NCBI RefSeq assembly: GCF_000521485.1 | Contig: NZ_BAVS01000015.1 | Span: 1 to 64,000, forward strand | DNA length: 64,000 nucleotides | Source of the DNA: Gracilibacillus boraciitolerans JCM 21714 | GTDB taxonomy: Bacteria; Bacillota; Bacilli; Bacillales; Amphibacillaceae | Direction: 5' to 3' | Shown: piece by piece, positions 41,229 to 58,330 of the stretch | Layout: every line of letters begins with the position of its first letter | Numbering within the stretch: the first letter of the stretch is position 1 | Translations under genes and position numbers: made by a program | The notes under the pieces: generated by a model | What the model saw: only the letters and a program-made list of their open reading frames with translations | The model's database searches: none | What the model was told of the DNA's origin: nothing

Positions 41229-41652
41229 TGATTTCACCACCAATTTCTTCTCGTTTTACGAATTTCGTTTTAATAGGTAATTTATGAGATGCAAGACGAA
41301 GTGCTTCACGTGCTACTTCTTCTGACACACCCGCGATTTCAAACATTATTTTACCTGGTTTAACTACTGCTACCCATCCTTCAGGAGCACCTTTACCCGA
41401 ACCCATACGAACTTCAAGAGGCTTTGCAGTATAAGGTTTATGTGGGAAAATTTTAATCCAAACTTTACCACCACGCTTCATATAACGAGTCATCGCTATA
41501 CGAGCAGCTTCAATTTGACGGCTGGTAATCCAAGAAGCATCTACTGCTTGCAAACCATAATCACCAAAAGTAATTTCTGTACCGCCTTTTGCTTTACCTT
41601 TCATATTACCACGATGTTGCTTACGATGTTTTACACGTTTTGGCATTAACAT
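41218..41652 (-). CDS. rplP: 50S ribosomal protein uL16
   Basis: 144 aa: [61 protein letters not shown] 41652 follows a GGAAGGGGG site; an ATG two codons later is also possible. Confidence 0.97.
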   Translation of the reverse strand: MLMPKRVKHRKQHRGNMKGKAKGGTEITFGDYGLQAVDASWITSRQIEAARIAMTRYMKRGGKVWIKIFPHKPYTAKPLEVRMGSGKGAPEGWVAVVKPGKIMFEIAGVSEEVAREALRLASHKLPIKTKFVKREEIGGEINEG

Positions 41653-41669
41653 AATGCATGCCCCCTTCC

Positions 41670-42311
41670 TTATTTATTGTTCTTGGTTGGAAGGACTTCT
41701 CCACGATAAATCCATACTTTAACACCTAGTTTACCGTAAGTTGTGTCTGCTTCTGCAGTTCCGTAATCGATATCTGCACGCAAAGTATGAAGTGGAACAG
41801 TTCCTTCGCTGTAACTTTCAGATCTTGCCATATCTGCACCGCCAAGACGACCAGATACTTGGGTACGAATACCTTTTGCTCCAACACGCATTGCACGTTG
41901 TAGTGTTTGCTTTTGTGCACGACGAAATGATACTCGGTTCTCTAATTGACGTGCTATGTTCTCTGCTACTAGTTTGGCATCTAAGTCAGGTTTTTTAATT
42001 TCTACGATGTTGATGTGTACTCTTTTAGCTGTTAGCTGATTAAGTGATTTACGTAGTGCTTCTACTTCAGAACCACCTTTACCAATTACCATACCTGGTT
42101 TAGCTGTAGAGATTGAAATATTAACACGATTAGCTGCTCTTTCGATTTCGATTTTAGAAACAGCACCATCTTTTAGACGTTCTTCAATATATTCACGAAT
42201 TTTAATATCTTCATGTAAAAGGTCCGCATAGTCTTTACCTGCATACCACTTTGATTCCCAATCACGGATAATTCCGACACGAAGACCAGTTGGATTTACT
42301 TTTTGACCCAC
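41670..42311 (-). CDS. rpsC: 30S ribosomal protein uS3
   Basis: 213 aa with the KH domain: [79 protein letters not shown]. Confidence 0.98.
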   Translation of the reverse strand: MGQKVNPTGLRVGIIRDWESKWYAGKDYADLLHEDIKIREYIEERLKDGAVSKIEIERAANRVNISISTAKPGMVIGKGGSEVEALRKSLNQLTAKRVHINIVEIKKPDLDAKLVAENIARQLENRVSFRRAQKQTLQRAMRVGAKGIRTQVSGRLGGADMARSESYSEGTVPLHTLRADIDYGTAEADTTYGKLGVKVWIYRGEVLPTKNNK

Positions 42312-42314
42312 AGA

Positions 42315-42656
42315 TTATCCCTCCTTTTTCTCAGATACAACCACTGTAATGTGGCTAGTTCGTTTGTTAATTTGTGTTGCACGACCTTGTGCACGCGGGC
42401 GGAAACGTTTCATTGTAGCGCCTTCGTTTACAAATGCTTCTGATACTACTAAATTATCTGGGTTCATTTCATAGTTATGTTCTGCATTTGCGATTGCAGA
42501 GTTTATCAATTTTTCTACAACTGGTGATGCACCACGTTGTGTATGTTTTAAAATCGCAATTGCTTCTCCTACTTCTTTGCCACGGATAAGATCTATCACC
42601 AGGCGGACTTTACGAGGAGCAATGCGAATTGAATTAGCAACAGCTTTTGCTTGCAT
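42315..42656 (-). CDS. rplV: 50S ribosomal protein uL22
   Basis: 113 aa: [49 protein letters not shown]. The loop that lines the exit tunnel looks normal. 3 nt before rpsC. Confidence 0.98.
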   Translation of the reverse strand: MQAKAVANSIRIAPRKVRLVIDLIRGKEVGEAIAILKHTQRGASPVVEKLINSAIANAEHNYEMNPDNLVVSEAFVNEGATMKRFRPRAQGRATQINKRTSHITVVVSEKKEG

Positions 42657-42675
42657 TAGGAGTACCTCCTCTCAA

Positions 42676-42954
42676 TTAACGTTTTGTTTTCTTATCGTCT
42701 CCAGCATGCCCTCTATATGTGCGAGTTGGAGCGAATTCGCCTAATTTATGTCCAACCATATCCTCTGTTACGAATACAGGCACATGTTTACGACCGTCAT
42801 AAACTGCAATCGTATGACCGATAAAGCTTGGGAAGATAGTAGAACGACGAGACCACGTCTTAATTACCGTCTTTTTATCTTCTTCATTTAATTTGTCAAC
42901 CTTTTTCAATAAATGATCATCTGCGAAAGGTCCTTTTTTTAAGCTACGACCCAT
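42676..42954 (-). CDS. rpsS: 30S ribosomal protein uS19
   Basis: 92 aa: [55 protein letters not shown]. Confidence 0.98.
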   Translation of the reverse strand: MGRSLKKGPFADDHLLKKVDKLNEEDKKTVIKTWSRRSTIFPSFIGHTIAVYDGRKHVPVFVTEDMVGHKLGEFAPTRTYRGHAGDDKKTKR

Positions 42955-43014
42955 GGTTAAGCCTCCCTTCGCGATTGACAGACGGGTTTATAATCCCGTC
43001 TTTCAACCCCCCCG

Positions 43015-43848
43015 TTATTTTTTACGTTTACGTACAATAAATTTATCTGATTGTTTATTACGTTGACGCGTTTTGTAACCAAGTGTTGGTTTACCCCCCC
43101 AAGGTGACATTGGTGATTTACGTCCGATAGGAGCACGTCCTTCACCACCACCGTGTGGGTGATCGTTAGGGTTCATAACAGAACCACGAACTGTTGGGCG
43201 TTTGCCTTTCCAACGAGAACGTCCAGCTTTACCTATGTTAATTAATTCGTGTTCTAGATTACCTACTTGACCAATCGTTGCGCGACAGGTTCCTAATACC
43301 AATCGTACTTCACCTGAAGACAAGCGTACTAATACGTATTTATCTTCACGGCCTAAGATCTGAGCTTGAGAGCCGGCTGATCTTGCTAACTGAGCACCTC
43401 GACCAGGTTTTAGCTCAATATTATGAATGATTGTACCTACTGGTATATCACTAAGAGGTAAAGCATTACCTAGTTTGATGTCTGCATCAGAACCAGATGT
43501 AATTTCCTGTCCTACTTGGATGCCTTTAGGTGCAATAATATAACGTTTCTCACCATCTGCATAATGAATTAATGCGATGTTAGCTGTGCGGTTTGGATCG
43601 TATTCTATCGTAGCAACGCGTCCTGGTATTCCATCTTTATCGCGTTTAAAATCAATAATACGATATTTACGTTTATGTCCACCGCCTTGATGACGAACGG
43701 TTAATCTTCCTTGGTTATTACGACCACCACGTTTACTTAATGGTGCTAGCAGAGTTTTTTCTGGGCGATCTGTAGTGATTTCAGCAAAATCAGAACCAGT
43801 CATGCCTCTGCGACCATTTGAAGTCGGTTTATATTTTTTAATTGCCAT
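43015..43848 (-). CDS. rplB: 50S ribosomal protein uL2
   Basis: 277 aa: [60 protein letters not shown] with the His needed for peptidyl transfer. [14 protein letters not shown] carries a C7 run on the plus strand at about 43095-43101; nearly all bacteria have SPWGKPT, so one Gly is probably extra. Confidence 0.97.
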   Translation of the reverse strand: MAIKKYKPTSNGRRGMTGSDFAEITTDRPEKTLLAPLSKRGGRNNQGRLTVRHQGGGHKRKYRIIDFKRDKDGIPGRVATIEYDPNRTANIALIHYADGEKRYIIAPKGIQVGQEITSGSDADIKLGNALPLSDIPVGTIIHNIELKPGRGAQLARSAGSQAQILGREDKYVLVRLSSGEVRLVLGTCRATIGQVGNLEHELINIGKAGRSRWKGKRPTVRGSVMNPNDHPHGGGEGRAPIGRKSPMSPWGGKPTLGYKTRQRNKQSDKFIVRKRKK

Positions 43849-43873
43849 CTGTTGTCCCTCCCTCTTTTATAAA

Positions 43874-44164
43874 TTATAGTGTTTCAAAGAAATCAAGCTC
43901 TTTGCTGTCTTCAGACAACTGAACGATAGCTTTTTTGCGATTTGATCTAAATCCACCGTATCGTCCCATACGCTTGAATTTACCTTTTTTGTTCATCGTA
44001 TTTACATTAACCACGCTCACGCCGAAGATTTCTTCCACTGCATGTTTAATTTGTGATTTATTTGCATCTTTACTTACTTCAAAAGTATATTTTTTCTCTG
44101 CCATTAAGTCTGAAGAGTGTTCTGTAATGACCGGGCGCTTAATAATATCACGTACATCTGTCAT
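43874..44164 (-). CDS. rplW: 50S ribosomal protein uL23
   Basis: 96 aa from ATG 44164, which overlaps the corrected rplD stop (TAATG): [40 protein letters not shown]. It forms the docking site at the tunnel exit. Confidence 0.96.
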   Translation of the reverse strand: MTDVRDIIKRPVITEHSSDLMAEKKYTFEVSKDANKSQIKHAVEEIFGVSVVNVNTMNKKGKFKRMGRYGGFRSNRKKAIVQLSEDSKELDFFETL

Positions 44165-44786
44165 TATGCAAGCACCTCCCTGCTTTTTCTGCTGCATCTT
44201 TAGTTAAGATCAGCTTGTCATGCGTAAGCAAGTCTAATACATTTACTTCGCTTACTGTTAATACTTTAACGTTTTTAAGATTATTTGCAGATTTAACTAA
44301 TACTTCATCTTTATCAGCGGTAACGATTAACGCTTTTGCATCAACGTTTAATGAAGAAAGCATTGAAATTACTTCTTTTGTTTTCGGAGCATCAAATGCA
44401 ATTCCTTCTAATATTACCAAGCTGTCTTCTTTTACTTTGGAAGATAACGCAGATTTAAGTGCTAATCTACGTACTTTCTTAGGTAATTTATAACTGTAAC
44501 TTCTTGGTGTAGGACCGAAAACAGTTCCGCCTCCTACCCATTGTGGAGAACGAATGGAACCTTGACGAGCGCGACCCGTACCTTTTTGGCGCCATGGTTT
44601 ACGTCCACCACCACGTACATCAGAACGGTTTTTGACAGCATGTGTCCCTTGACGTAAAGATGCACGTTGCATCAACACCGCATCATGTAATACATGTTCA
44701 TTCGGTTCGATTCCGAATACTGCATCGTTGATTTCTATATCACCAACTTGTGATCCACTTTGATTAAATAGTGCTACTTTAGGCAT
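44164..44786 (-). CDS. rplD: 50S ribosomal protein uL4 (one frameshift at the end)
   Basis: About 207 aa from ATG 44786 after [66 protein letters not shown]. One G is missing at 44178-44180; restoring it ends the protein as EKAGEVLA with a stop that overlaps the rplW start. Uncorrected, it would run 16 bases into rplW. Confidence 0.95.
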
Positions 44787-44811
44787 GACATATCCTCCCT
44801 TCAATTAATAA

Positions 44812-45441
44812 TTAGTTAGCCTTAACTGCACTCGTGATTTTAACAAATGATTTTTTTGAACCTGGAACATTACCTTTAATTAATAGTATGTTTCGATCCG
44901 GATCTACCTTTACAACTTCTAAGTTTTGGATTGTAATTTGCTTGCCACCCATTTGTCCAGGTAATTTTTTACCTTTTAAAACGTGCATTGGATCAATAGG
45001 ACCCATGGAACCTGGTCTTCTATGGTAACGTGACCCGTGTGTCATTGGTCCACGTGATTGATTGTGACGCTTGATTGAACCTTGGAATCCTTTACCTTTA
45101 GAAATACCTGTTACATCAATTACATCTCCAGCTTGGAAAACCTCTACGTTTATCTCTTGACCTAAATCATATTCATCAAGATTTACGTCACGGATTTCAC
45201 GAATGAAGCGCTTAGGAGTAGTATTTGCTTTCTCAGCATGTCCTTGTTCCGGTTTGTTTGTGCGGTTTTTCTTTTCGTCAGCAAATCCGATTTGAATTGC
45301 TTCGTAACCATCATTTTCTTTTGTACGCTTCTGCAGCACAACGTTTGGTTCAGCTTCTACTACTGTTACTGGAATTAATTCTCCGTCTTCAGAGAATAGC
45401 TGTGTCATGCCGACTTTGCGACCTAAGATTCCTTTCGTCAT
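44812..45441 (-). CDS. rplC: 50S ribosomal protein uL3
   Basis: 209 aa: [54 protein letters not shown]. Start of the peptidyl-transferase-centre binders in the S10 operon. Confidence 0.98.
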   Translation of the reverse strand: MTKGILGRKVGMTQLFSEDGELIPVTVVEAEPNVVLQKRTKENDGYEAIQIGFADEKKNRTNKPEQGHAEKANTTPKRFIREIRDVNLDEYDLGQEINVEVFQAGDVIDVTGISKGKGFQGSIKRHNQSRGPMTHGSRYHRRPGSMGPIDPMHVLKGKKLPGQMGGKQITIQNLEVVKVDPDRNILLIKGNVPGSKKSFVKITSAVKAN

Positions 45442-45472
45442 CCGTTACACCTCCTAGAATGTTCACTTTATA

Positions 45473-45886
<414 letters not shown>

Positions 45887-45916
45887 TCATCGCCTGTTTT
45901 ATGACCAACATTTTTT

Positions 45917-45945
45917 ATTATATAGAAAATTACCAGAGAATGCAA
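45917..45945 (-). promoter_or_regulatory. SigA-type promoter of the S10 operon
   Basis: On the minus strand TTGCAT (45940-45945) and TATAAT (45917-45922) are 17 bp apart. The leader to rpsJ is about 130 nt and contains a GC-rich hairpin region around 45845-45880 (CCCGGCCCC, GGCGGGT), a possible control site. Confidence 0.85.
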
Positions 45946-46057
45946 CATTTTATGCATATTTTTTAATTTTTTTCTCTAACTAACTTCTTAAAAACCCTCC
46001 GCATTTGATACAAACTGCGAACAAGTTACAATTTTGAATGGGTGATAAGAGTAAAGC

Positions 46058-46091
46058 AAAAGAGCAGATAGCTGATTGCTATCTGCTCTTT
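46058..46091 (-). terminator. Terminator after tuf
   Basis: AAAGAGCAGATAGC pairs with GCTATCTGCTCTTT around a 5-nt loop, 15 nt after the tuf stop. It separates the str operon from the S10 operon. Confidence 0.92.
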
Positions 46092-46105
46092 ATAATGATC
46101 AGTGA

Positions 46106-47296
46106 TTATTCAATAATATTTGCTACAACGCCAGCTCCAACTGTACGTCCACCTTCACGAATTGAGAATTTAGTTCCTTCTTCAACTGCGATCGGTGAAA
46201 TTAAGTTTACTGTCATTGTGATATTATCGCCAGGCATTACCATTTCCACGCCTTCTGGTAACTCGATAACACCAGTTACGTCAGTTGTACGGAAATAAAA
46301 TTGTGGACGATAGTTTGAGAAGAATGGAGTATGACGTCCACCTTCGTCTTTTGAAAGTACATATACTTCGCCACTAAATTTTGTATGTGGTTTAATTGTA
46401 CCAGGCTTTGCTAATACTTGACCACGGTTAATATCTTCACGTGCAATACCACGAAGAAGTGCGCCAATGTTATCACCAGCTTCTGCATAATCAAGAAGCT
46501 TACGGAACATTTCCACTCCTGTTACAGTAGTTTTAGCAGCTTCTTCAGCAAGACCGATAACTTCTACTTCATCGCCAACTTTTACAACACCACGTTCAAC
46601 ACGTCCTGTTGCAACTGTACCACGACCAGTGATTGAGAATACATCCTCAATTGGCATCATGAAAGGTTTTTCAGTATCACGGTCTGGACGAGGGATATAC
46701 TCATCAACAGCATCCATAAGTTCTAGAATATTATTAACATATTCTTCTTCACCTTCAAGTGCTTTAAGTGCAGAACCTTTGATTACTGGTACATCATCAC
46801 CAGGGAAGTCATAATCAGTTAATAAATCACGAACTTCCATTTCAACTAGTTCTAGAAGTTCTTCATCATCAACCATATCTGTTTTGTTTAGGAATACTAC
46901 GATCGCAGGTACACCTACTTGACGAGAAAGCAAGATGTGTTCGCGAGTTTGTGGCATTGGGCCATCTGCTGCAGATACAACAAGAATAGCTCCGTCCATT
47001 TGTGCGGCACCAGTGATCATATTTTTCACATAGTCAGCGTGTCCCGGACAGTCAACGTGTGCATAGTGACGAGTGTCAGTTTCGTATTCAACGTGTGCTG
47101 TGGAAATAGTAATTCCACGTTCTTTTTCTTCTGGAGCACCATCGATTTGATCGTATGCACGTGCTTCCCCACTACCATTTTTATTGAAAAGTACGTTAGT
47201 GATTGCTGCTGTTAAAGTTGTTTTACCATGGTCAACGTGTCCAATTGTTCCAATGTTAACATGGTCTTTGGAACGGTCAAATTTTGCTTTAGCCAT
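46106..47296 (-). CDS. tuf: Elongation factor Tu
   Basis: 396 aa; brings aminoacyl-tRNA to the ribosome. G1 [11 protein letters not shown]2 region [16 protein letters not shown]3 [10 protein letters not shown]4 [11 protein letters not shown]5 GSALKAL. Domains 2 and 3 follow from about residue 205. The frame is intact. 119 bp after fusA, with a GGAGG site. Confidence 0.98.
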   Translation of the reverse strand: MAKAKFDRSKDHVNIGTIGHVDHGKTTLTAAITNVLFNKNGSGEARAYDQIDGAPEEKERGITISTAHVEYETDTRHYAHVDCPGHADYVKNMITGAAQMDGAILVVSAADGPMPQTREHILLSRQVGVPAIVVFLNKTDMVDDEELLELVEMEVRDLLTDYDFPGDDVPVIKGSALKALEGEEEYVNNILELMDAVDEYIPRPDRDTEKPFMMPIEDVFSITGRGTVATGRVERGVVKVGDEVEVIGLAEEAAKTTVTGVEMFRKLLDYAEAGDNIGALLRGIAREDINRGQVLAKPGTIKPHTKFSGEVYVLSKDEGGRHTPFFSNYRPQFYFRTTDVTGVIELPEGVEMVMPGDNITMTVNLISPIAVEEGTKFSIREGGRTVGAGVVANIIE

Positions 47297-47351
47297 GTAT
47301 ATTTCCTCCTTTAGATAAGTAAAAAATTAGTTTTTATTATCATGTACTTTG

Positions 47352-47377
47352 GCTTAAGTAATACTTATCTTAAGCCT
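47352..47377 (-). promoter_or_regulatory. Hairpin between fusA and tuf
   Basis: GGCTTAAG and CTTAAGCC form a perfect 8-bp stem with further pairing inside, about 55 nt before the tuf start. No T run follows. It may be an mRNA processing or stability element that sets the higher level of EF-Tu. Confidence 0.5.
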
Positions 47378-47415
47378 ATAATACACGTTATACTTTAGAT
47401 TGTGAAAAAAATCAA

Positions 47416-49494
47416 TTATTGACCAGCATTTTTCTTAACAATTTCTTCAGAAATGCTTTTTGGTACTTCTTCATAGTGATCGAAGTGCATGGTATATGTT
47501 CCGCGACCCTGTGTATTAGAACGAAGTGATGTGGCATAACCAAACATCTCAGCTAATGGTACAAAGGCTTTTACGACCTGTGCATTACCGCGAGCTTCCA
47601 TTCCTTCTACACGTCCGCGACGTGAAGTGACATCACCCATAATATCTCCCATGTATTCTTCTGGAATAACTACTTCAACTTTCATCATTGGTTCAAGTAG
47701 TACTGGGTTACATTTATTTTTAGCTGCTTTAAGCGCCATTGATGCTGCTACTTTAAACGCAGTTTCATTGGAGTCGACATCGTGATAGCTACCATCATAT
47801 AATGTAGCTTTTATATCAATTAGTGGATAACCAGCTACTACACCGTTTTGCATTGCTTCTTTAATACCTGCTTCAACAGGCGCAATGTATTCACGTGGTA
47901 CGGAGCCACCAACGACTTTATTCACGAATTCATAACCTGCTCCTTCTTCGTTTGGTTCAAATTTAACCCAAACATGACCATATTGTCCACGACCACCAGA
48001 TTGACGAACAAATTTACCTTCTACTTCTGCAGAGCCACGGAATGTTTCACGGTATGATACTTGTGGAGCACCTACATTTGCTTCTACTTTGAATTCACGT
48101 CTTAAACGATCGACAATGATGTCCAAGTGTAGTTCACCCATACCTGATATAATCGTTTGACCTGTCTCTTGGTCTGTCTCAGTTCTGAATGTTGGATCTT
48201 CCTCAGCTAATTTACCCAATGCAATACCCATCTTATCCTGATCAGCTTTTGATTTAGGTTCAATTGCAACTGATATAACAGGTTCAGGAAATTCCATTGA
48301 TTCTAGAATAACTAAATTCTTCTCATCACAAAGCGTATCACCTGTTCCTGTGTCTTTTAAACCAACAGCACCTGCAATATCGCCTGCATATACTGCATCG
48401 ATTTCCTCACGAGAGTTTGCGTGCATTTGCAGGATACGTCCTACGCGTTCACGTTTATCTTTCGTAGAGTTTTTCACATAGGATCCTGATTTTAATGTAC
48501 CGGAGTACACACGGAAAAATGTTAGTTTACCAACAAATGGATCAGTTGCAACTTTAAATGCTAATGCAGAGAATGGTTCGTTATCATCTGCTTTACGAGT
48601 TACTTCTTCTTCTGTTTGTGGAACGTGCCTTCAATTGCCGGGATATCTATTGGTGATGGTAAATAACTAACTACACCATCTATTAATAATTGAACACCTT
48701 TGTTTTTGAAGGCTGACCCACAAAATACTGGATAGAACTCAACACTTAAAGTTGCTTTACGTACAGCTGCTTTTAGCTCATCATTAGAAATTTCTTCACC
48801 CTCTAAATAACGCTCCATTAGATCTTCATCTAATTCAGCTACAGCTTCTACTAATCTTGTACGGTATTCTTCAGCTTGTTCCTTGTAATCATCAGGAATC
48901 GGTTTAGATTCATCGCGTGTTCCTAGATCATCAAGATAGAAGTGTGCTTCCATTGTGATAAGGTCAATGATTCCTTCGAAGTCATCTTCAGCACCAATAG
49001 GAAGTTGTACAGGATGCGCATTTGCACCCAAACGATCCCCCTAAAGTACCAACTGAATATAAGAAGTCTGCACCGATTTTATCCATTTTATTTACAAACA
49101 CAATACGTGGTACCCCATACGTTGTAGCTTGGCGCCATACTGTTTCAGTTTGAGGCTCAACACCAGATTGTGCATCTAGTAATGCAACCGCACCATCAAG
49201 TACTCGTAGAGATCGTTCAACTTCTACTGTGAAGTCTACGTGTCCAGGTGTATCAATGATGTTAATGCGGTGACCTTTCCACTGAGCAGTTGTTGCTGCT
49301 GATGTGATCGTAATTCCACGTTCTTGTTCTTGCTCCATCCAGTCCATTTGAGAAGCACCTTCGTGTGTTTCTCCGATTTTATGGATACGTCCTGTATAAA
49401 ATAAAATACGTTCTGTTGCTGTTGTTTTACCGGCATCAATGTGTGCCATAATGCCGATATTACGTGTTTTCTCCAAGGAGAACTCTCTAGGCAT
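47416..49494 (-). CDS. fusA: Elongation factor G (two frameshifts)
   Basis: The translocation GTPase, about 692 aa after correction. G1 [15 protein letters not shown]2 [16 protein letters not shown]3 [16 protein letters not shown]4 FVNKMDKIG. Domains II to V continue through [19 protein letters not shown] and [20 protein letters not shown]. One extra C in 49037-49041 (correct: [17 protein letters not shown]) and one missing base near 48628 (correct: [19 protein letters not shown]) split it into three frames. As a single-copy essential gene it must be intact in the cell, which is the best evidence that these indels are technical. Confidence 0.96.
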
Positions 49495-49535
49495 GAATCT
49501 TTCTCCTTCCTATAACGAATATAGTTGTTGGTTTA

Positions 49536-50009
49536 TTACCAGCGATAGTGGGCAAACGCTTTGTTTGCTTCCGCCATTTTGTGCATATCTTCGCGTTTTT
49601 TCACTGATGCACCAGTGTTATTAGAAGCGTCCATAATTTCATTAGCTAAACGTTCTTCCATTGTTTTTTCCCCCCCGCGCAAACGCGAATAGTTGACGAT
49701 GTAACGTAATCCTAATGCTTGACGACGTTCAGGTCTAACCTCAACTGGTACCTGGTAGTTTGAACCACCAACACGACGGGCGCGTACTTCAAGTACAGGC
49801 ATTACATTCTTCATTGCTTGTTCAAATACTTCCATAGAATTTTGCCCGCTACGTTCTTGTACTAATTCAAAAGCACGATATAAAATCTTTTGTGCTTTTC
49901 CTCTTTTTCCATCAATCATAATCTGATTGATTAAACGTGTTACAAGTTTAGAGCTGTATAACGGATCTGGTAAGACATCACGTTTTTGTACTGGTCCTTT
50001 ACGTGGCAT
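49536..50009 (-). CDS. rpsG: 30S ribosomal protein uS7
   Basis: 157 aa: [64 protein letters not shown] contains a C7 run (plus strand, about 49671); most bacteria have RGEKTM, so one Gly is probably extra. Confidence 0.97.
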   Translation of the reverse strand: MPRKGPVQKRDVLPDPLYSSKLVTRLINQIMIDGKRGKAQKILYRAFELVQERSGQNSMEVFEQAMKNVMPVLEVRARRVGGSNYQVPVEVRPERRQALGLRYIVNYSRLRGGEKTMEERLANEIMDASNNTGASVKKREDMHKMAEANKAFAHYRW

Positions 50010-50048
50010 ATCTTTCCCTCCTTCCTGCTTAATAGTATTAAAAATCTT

Positions 50049-50465
50049 TTATTTTTTTGGTCTTTTTGCACCGTATTTTGAACGGCCTTGCATACGTCCT
50101 TCTACACCTGAAGTATCAAGTGCACCACGAACAATATGATAACGAACCCCCCCTGGTAAGTCTTTTACTCGACCACCACGAATTAATACAACACTGTGCT
50201 CTTGTAAATTGTGTCCAATTCCAGGGATATATGCTGTTACCTCGATTTGGTTAGATAAACGAACACGTGCATATTTACGAAGTGCAGAGTTTGGTTTCTT
50301 TGGAGTTAGTGTTCCCACACGAGTACACACACCACGTTTTTGTGGAGCTGATTGGTCTGTTGCTACATTTTTACGGCTGTTATACCCTTTATTTAAAGCT
50401 GGTGAGTCAGATTTTCTTGTCTTTGTTACACGACCTTTACGCACTAATTGATTAATAGTTGGCAT
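50049..50465 (-). CDS. rpsL: 30S ribosomal protein uS12
   Basis: 138 aa: [39 protein letters not shown], with the wild-type Lys residues at the streptomycin site (TPKKPNS). [16 protein letters not shown] has a C7 run at about 50148; the usual sequence is DLPGVRYH, so one Gly is probably extra. First gene of the classic str operon. Confidence 0.97.
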   Translation of the reverse strand: MPTINQLVRKGRVTKTRKSDSPALNKGYNSRKNVATDQSAPQKRGVCTRVGTLTPKKPNSALRKYARVRLSNQIEVTAYIPGIGHNLQEHSVVLIRGGRVKDLPGGVRYHIVRGALDTSGVEGRMQGRSKYGAKRPKK

Positions 50466-50564
50466 CTATATTTCCTCCTCTCTTTTCTCATAATCTAATA
50501 CCACACATCCAGGTGGTTCATAATTAAGCAAAAAACAAAGTCTTCGCAATAAATTGCCAAAACT

Positions 50565-50815
50565 TTATTGTTTGATTGCTACGGTTGCTGCACTTACATC
50601 TATTCCACATGCTTTACCTAGTTTTTTTCTGGAATCCACATAGGAATAAGGTATATTGTGCTCTGAAGCTGCAAGTGATATTTTGCTAGTAATATGCAAA
50701 TCTGCATCGTTTGCAATAATCACTTCTTTTGCTTGGCCATTTTTGATGGCTTTTAACACTTGTTTTGTTCCAATGATCTTCTCGCATTTACCTCTGCCAC
50801 TTTTTCATAAGACAT
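50565..50815 (-). CDS. ybxF: L7Ae-family K-turn-binding protein, YbxF-like (one frameshift)
   Basis: About 83 aa. It starts MSYEKVAEVN at 50815 after GGAGG; the frame shifts near 50788 and continues IIGTKQVLKAIKNGQAKEVI, IANDADLHITSKI, HNIPYSYVDSRKKLGKACGI. The fold is that of L7Ae/L30e proteins that bind kink-turn RNA. In Bacillus the gene lies between rpoC and rpsL, as here. Confidence 0.88.
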
Positions 50816-51008
50816 TTATATATCCTCCAAAGTAACAAGGATAACGGAAGCACCTTAAATATACTATCATCACTAAAAATTTATGTCAACTTTTATTTCA
50901 AAAAAACGATAATAATTTAAAATGTTTCATCAATACCTTGTTTTCTATCAATTAAAAGTAAGAGATGAACTACCTGCCATATAAGACAGGTAATTCTATA
51001 GTATCTCT

Positions 51009-54630
<3,622 letters not shown>

Positions 54631-54763
54631 AGGGTCAACCTCCCTTTTAATCTATGGGATTTCATTCACTTAGTGTTATATCAAGCTAATTCTCCCCCCC
54701 CGAGTCCGCCTAAAGAGAAAGACTGGGGTAGAATAAGAATATCAAATTTTCACATGTAACAAA

Positions 54764-57700
54764 TCAGCTTGGAGTTTCTTCAATTTCCAAGTTAAAGTTA
54801 TCAGCTGATTGTGTATCGTCATCTTCCTCGTCATCTCGAAGGTCAATTTCTTGTTCATCTCCGGATAACATTTTGACGTCCATGCCTAAACTCTGTAACT
54901 CTTTAACCAATACTTTAAATGATTCAGGAATTCCAGGCTGAGGTACATTGCCACCTTTAACAATTGCTTCATAGGTTTTAACCCGTCCTACGGTATCATC
55001 AGACTTCACCGTAAGAATCTCTTGTAATGTATAGGCAGCACCATATGCTTCCAGTGCCCAAACTTCCATCTCACCAAAACGCTGTCCACCAAATTGTGCT
55101 TTACCACCAAGTGGTTGTTGCGTTACTAATGAATAAGGCCCAGTCGAACGAGCGTGTAATTTATCGTCCACCATATGCGCTAATTTAATCATATACATAA
55201 CACCTACGGAGATTCGGTTATCAAACGGATCTCCTGTACGGCCATCATAAAGGACTGTTTTAGCATCTCGAGCTAACCCTGCTTCTTCCAGCGTGCCCCC
55301 CCATACATCTTCTTCGCGTGCCCCCCCGTCAAATACCGGTGAAGCGACATGAATTCCTAATTGTCTTGCCGCCATTCCTAAGTGTAATTCCAGCACTTGT
55401 CCGATATTCATACGAGAAGGAACCCCCCCTAATGGATTTAACATAATATCAATTGGTGTACCATCTGGTAAAAACGGCATATCTTCTTCGGGTAATATTT
55501 TTGAAATAACACCTTTATTTCCATGACGACCTGCCATTTTATCTCCTTCGTGAATTTTTCGTTTCTGAACGATATAGACACGAACCAACTGATTAACACC
55601 TGGCGGCAGTTCGTCGCCATCTGATCTGTTAAAGATCTTAACGTCCAATACGATGCCGCCTGCTCCATGTGGTACACGAAGAGAAGTATCACGAACTTCA
55701 CGAGCCTTTTCACCAAAAATTGCATGTAACAGGCGTTCTTCAGCAGATAACTCTGTCACACCTTTTGGCGTTACTTTACCCACTAGCAGATCTCCGTCTT
55801 CTACTTCTGCTCCAACGCGGATAATACCTCGCTCATCTAAATCACGTAACGCATCTTCGCCAACATTAGGAATATCACGGGTAATTTCTTCTGGTCCAAG
55901 CTTCGTATCTCTTGCATCTGATTCATATTCTTCTATATGAATAGATGTGTACACATCATCTTTGACGAGACGCTCACTCATGATAACCGCATCCTCATAG
56001 TTATAACCTTCCCAAGTCATAAAACCAACAAGAACGTTTTGTCCGAGTGCAAGTTCGCCTTTTTCCATTGAAGGACCATCAGCTAAAATTTCACCTTTTA
56101 CTACGCGGTCCCCTTTGGCAACAATAGGACGCTGATTGTAGCAAGTACCTTGATTAGAGCGAATAAATTTCTGTAGTCGATAACGATCCAAGTCACCTTC
56201 TACTTCTTTTCCTTCTACTTCCGTAATACGACGAACAAGTATTTCTTTTGCTTCAACTCTTTCCACAATACCTTCGAATTTACAAATGACTGCTGCACCT
56301 GAGTCTTTCCCAGATACATACTCCATTCCCGTACCAACTAATGGTGATCTTGGTTGCAACAATGGAACTGCTTGACGCTGCATGTTCGCACCCATTAGAG
56401 CGCGGTTAGAGTCATCATTTTCAAGAAATGGGATACACGCTGTCGCCGCCGAAACTACTTGTTTAGGAGAGACATCCATATAATCTAGTTTTTCTCGCTT
56501 AACAATTATATTTTCTCCACGGAACCTTGCAATTACTTCTTCATCTGTAAACGTACCATCTTCGTTTAATTTAGCATTAGCTTGAGCGACAACATAATTG
56601 TCTTCCTCATCCGCAGTTAAATAATCAAAATGCGTTGATACTTTACCTGTCTCAGGATCAACCCGACGATAAGGTGTTTCAATAAAACCAAACTTATTAA
56701 CTTTCGCAAAAGAAGATAAAGAGTTTATCAAACCAATGTTAGGACCTTCAGGTGTTTCAATTGGACACATACGACCGTAGTGAGAATAATGTACATCACG
56801 AACCTCAAATCCTGCTCGCTCACGCGTTAAACCACCTGGTCCCAGAGCAGATAGACGTCTTTTGTGTGTCAATTCTGCCAATGGATTAGTCTGATCCATA
56901 AACTGTGATAATTGAGAGCTACCAAAGAATTCTTTCATAGAAGCAATCACCGGTCGAATATTGATTAACTGCTGTGGCGTGATAGAAGAAGTATCTTGAA
57001 TCGACATTCTCTCACGAACCACACGTTCCATACGGGATAAACCAATTCTGAATTGATTTTGCAGCAATTCACCAACGGATCGTAAACGACGATTACCCAA
57101 ATGATCAATATCGTCCGTATCCCCCTACTTCATGCAGGATATTAAAGAAATAACTAATAGCAGACAGAATATCAGCAGGTGTAATATTTTTAATACTGGT
57201 ATCCACATTACAGTTACCTAATACGGTTAATGTTCTTTCACCTTCAGGATCTGTTGGATCCATTATTTTAACAGATTGTACTCGGATTGGATCCTTCAAT
57301 ACACCTTCACTAGGATCCAGAAGTTTTTCCCCCCCAAAACGATTTTCCTCTGCGTCTAATATAGGTAAAATTTTATCTAACAAACGTCTATCTAACTGAT
57401 CACCTTTATTGGCAATAACTTCGCCAGTTTCAGTATCTACTAATGGTTCTGCAAGAATCTGGTTAAACAGACGATTTTTCAAATGTAATTTCTTATTCAT
57501 TTTATAACGCCCAACATTTGCTAAATCATAACGTTTAGGATCAAAGAATCTTGAAACTAAAAGACCCTTAGCATTTTCAACTGTTGGTGGTTCTCCTGGA
57601 CGCAGACGTTCATAAATTTCAAGTAACGCCTTTTCACTTGTTTCGGTGTTGTCTTTTTCCAGTGTATTTTTAAGATACTCATTATCACCAAAAAGCTCTA

Positions 57701-58321
57701 AAATTTCTTGGTCGTCTCCAAATCCTAACGCTCTTAACAATACGGTGATTGGTAATTTTCTTGTACGATCAATTCTTACATGTACTACATCTTTAGCATC
57801 CGTTTCAAATTCTAACCATGCGCCACGATTGGGAATCACAGTAGCTCCGAAACCTCTTTTTCCGTTTTTATCCACTTTTTTGTGGAAGTAAACACTTGGT
57901 GAACGAACTAATTGGGAAACAATAACACGCTCGGCGCATTAATCACAAATGTACCCGTTTCTGTCATTAATGGGAAATCACCCATAAAAACTTCCTGTTC
58001 TTTTACTTCGCCTGTTTCATTATTTAACAAACGAACTTTCACACGAAGAGGAGCGTTATATGTTACATCTCTTTCTTTCGATTCATCAACTGGATATTTA
58101 GGTTCTCCGAGGTTATAATCGACAAATTCCAAGGATAAATTCCCTGCAAAGTCCTCAATAGGAGAAATATCCTGGAACATTTCTCGCAAACCTTCATCCA
58201 AGAACCATTGATAGGATACAGTTTGAATCTCAATTAAATTTGGTAATTCTAATACCTCGCTAATACGCGCATAGCTTCTGCGCTGGCGGTGTCGTCCGTA
58301 TTGAACTAGTTGACCTGTCAA
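54764..58321 (-). CDS. rpoB: DNA-directed RNA polymerase subunit beta (two frameshifts)
   Basis: About 1185 aa. TTG start at 58321 after GAGGGGTG ([20 protein letters not shown]). The rifampicin region is wild type as far as visible: [20 protein letters not shown] and [19 protein letters not shown]. Frames break near 57937 (one base missing; correct [17 protein letters not shown]) and at C5 57121-57125 (one extra; correct [16 protein letters not shown]). Three C7 runs at 55293-55430 lie in [18 protein letters not shown] and LGGVPSRMN; the first two normally have a single Gly. Followed by rpoC after 134 bp. Confidence 0.97.
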
Positions 58322-58330
58322 CTGATTCAC

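Noticed and set aside
50970-50992. Hairpin after rpoC as a strong terminator
   Set aside because: The stem ACCTG/CAGGT is short and the T run is weak; rpoC and the following ybxF gene may be co-transcribed.
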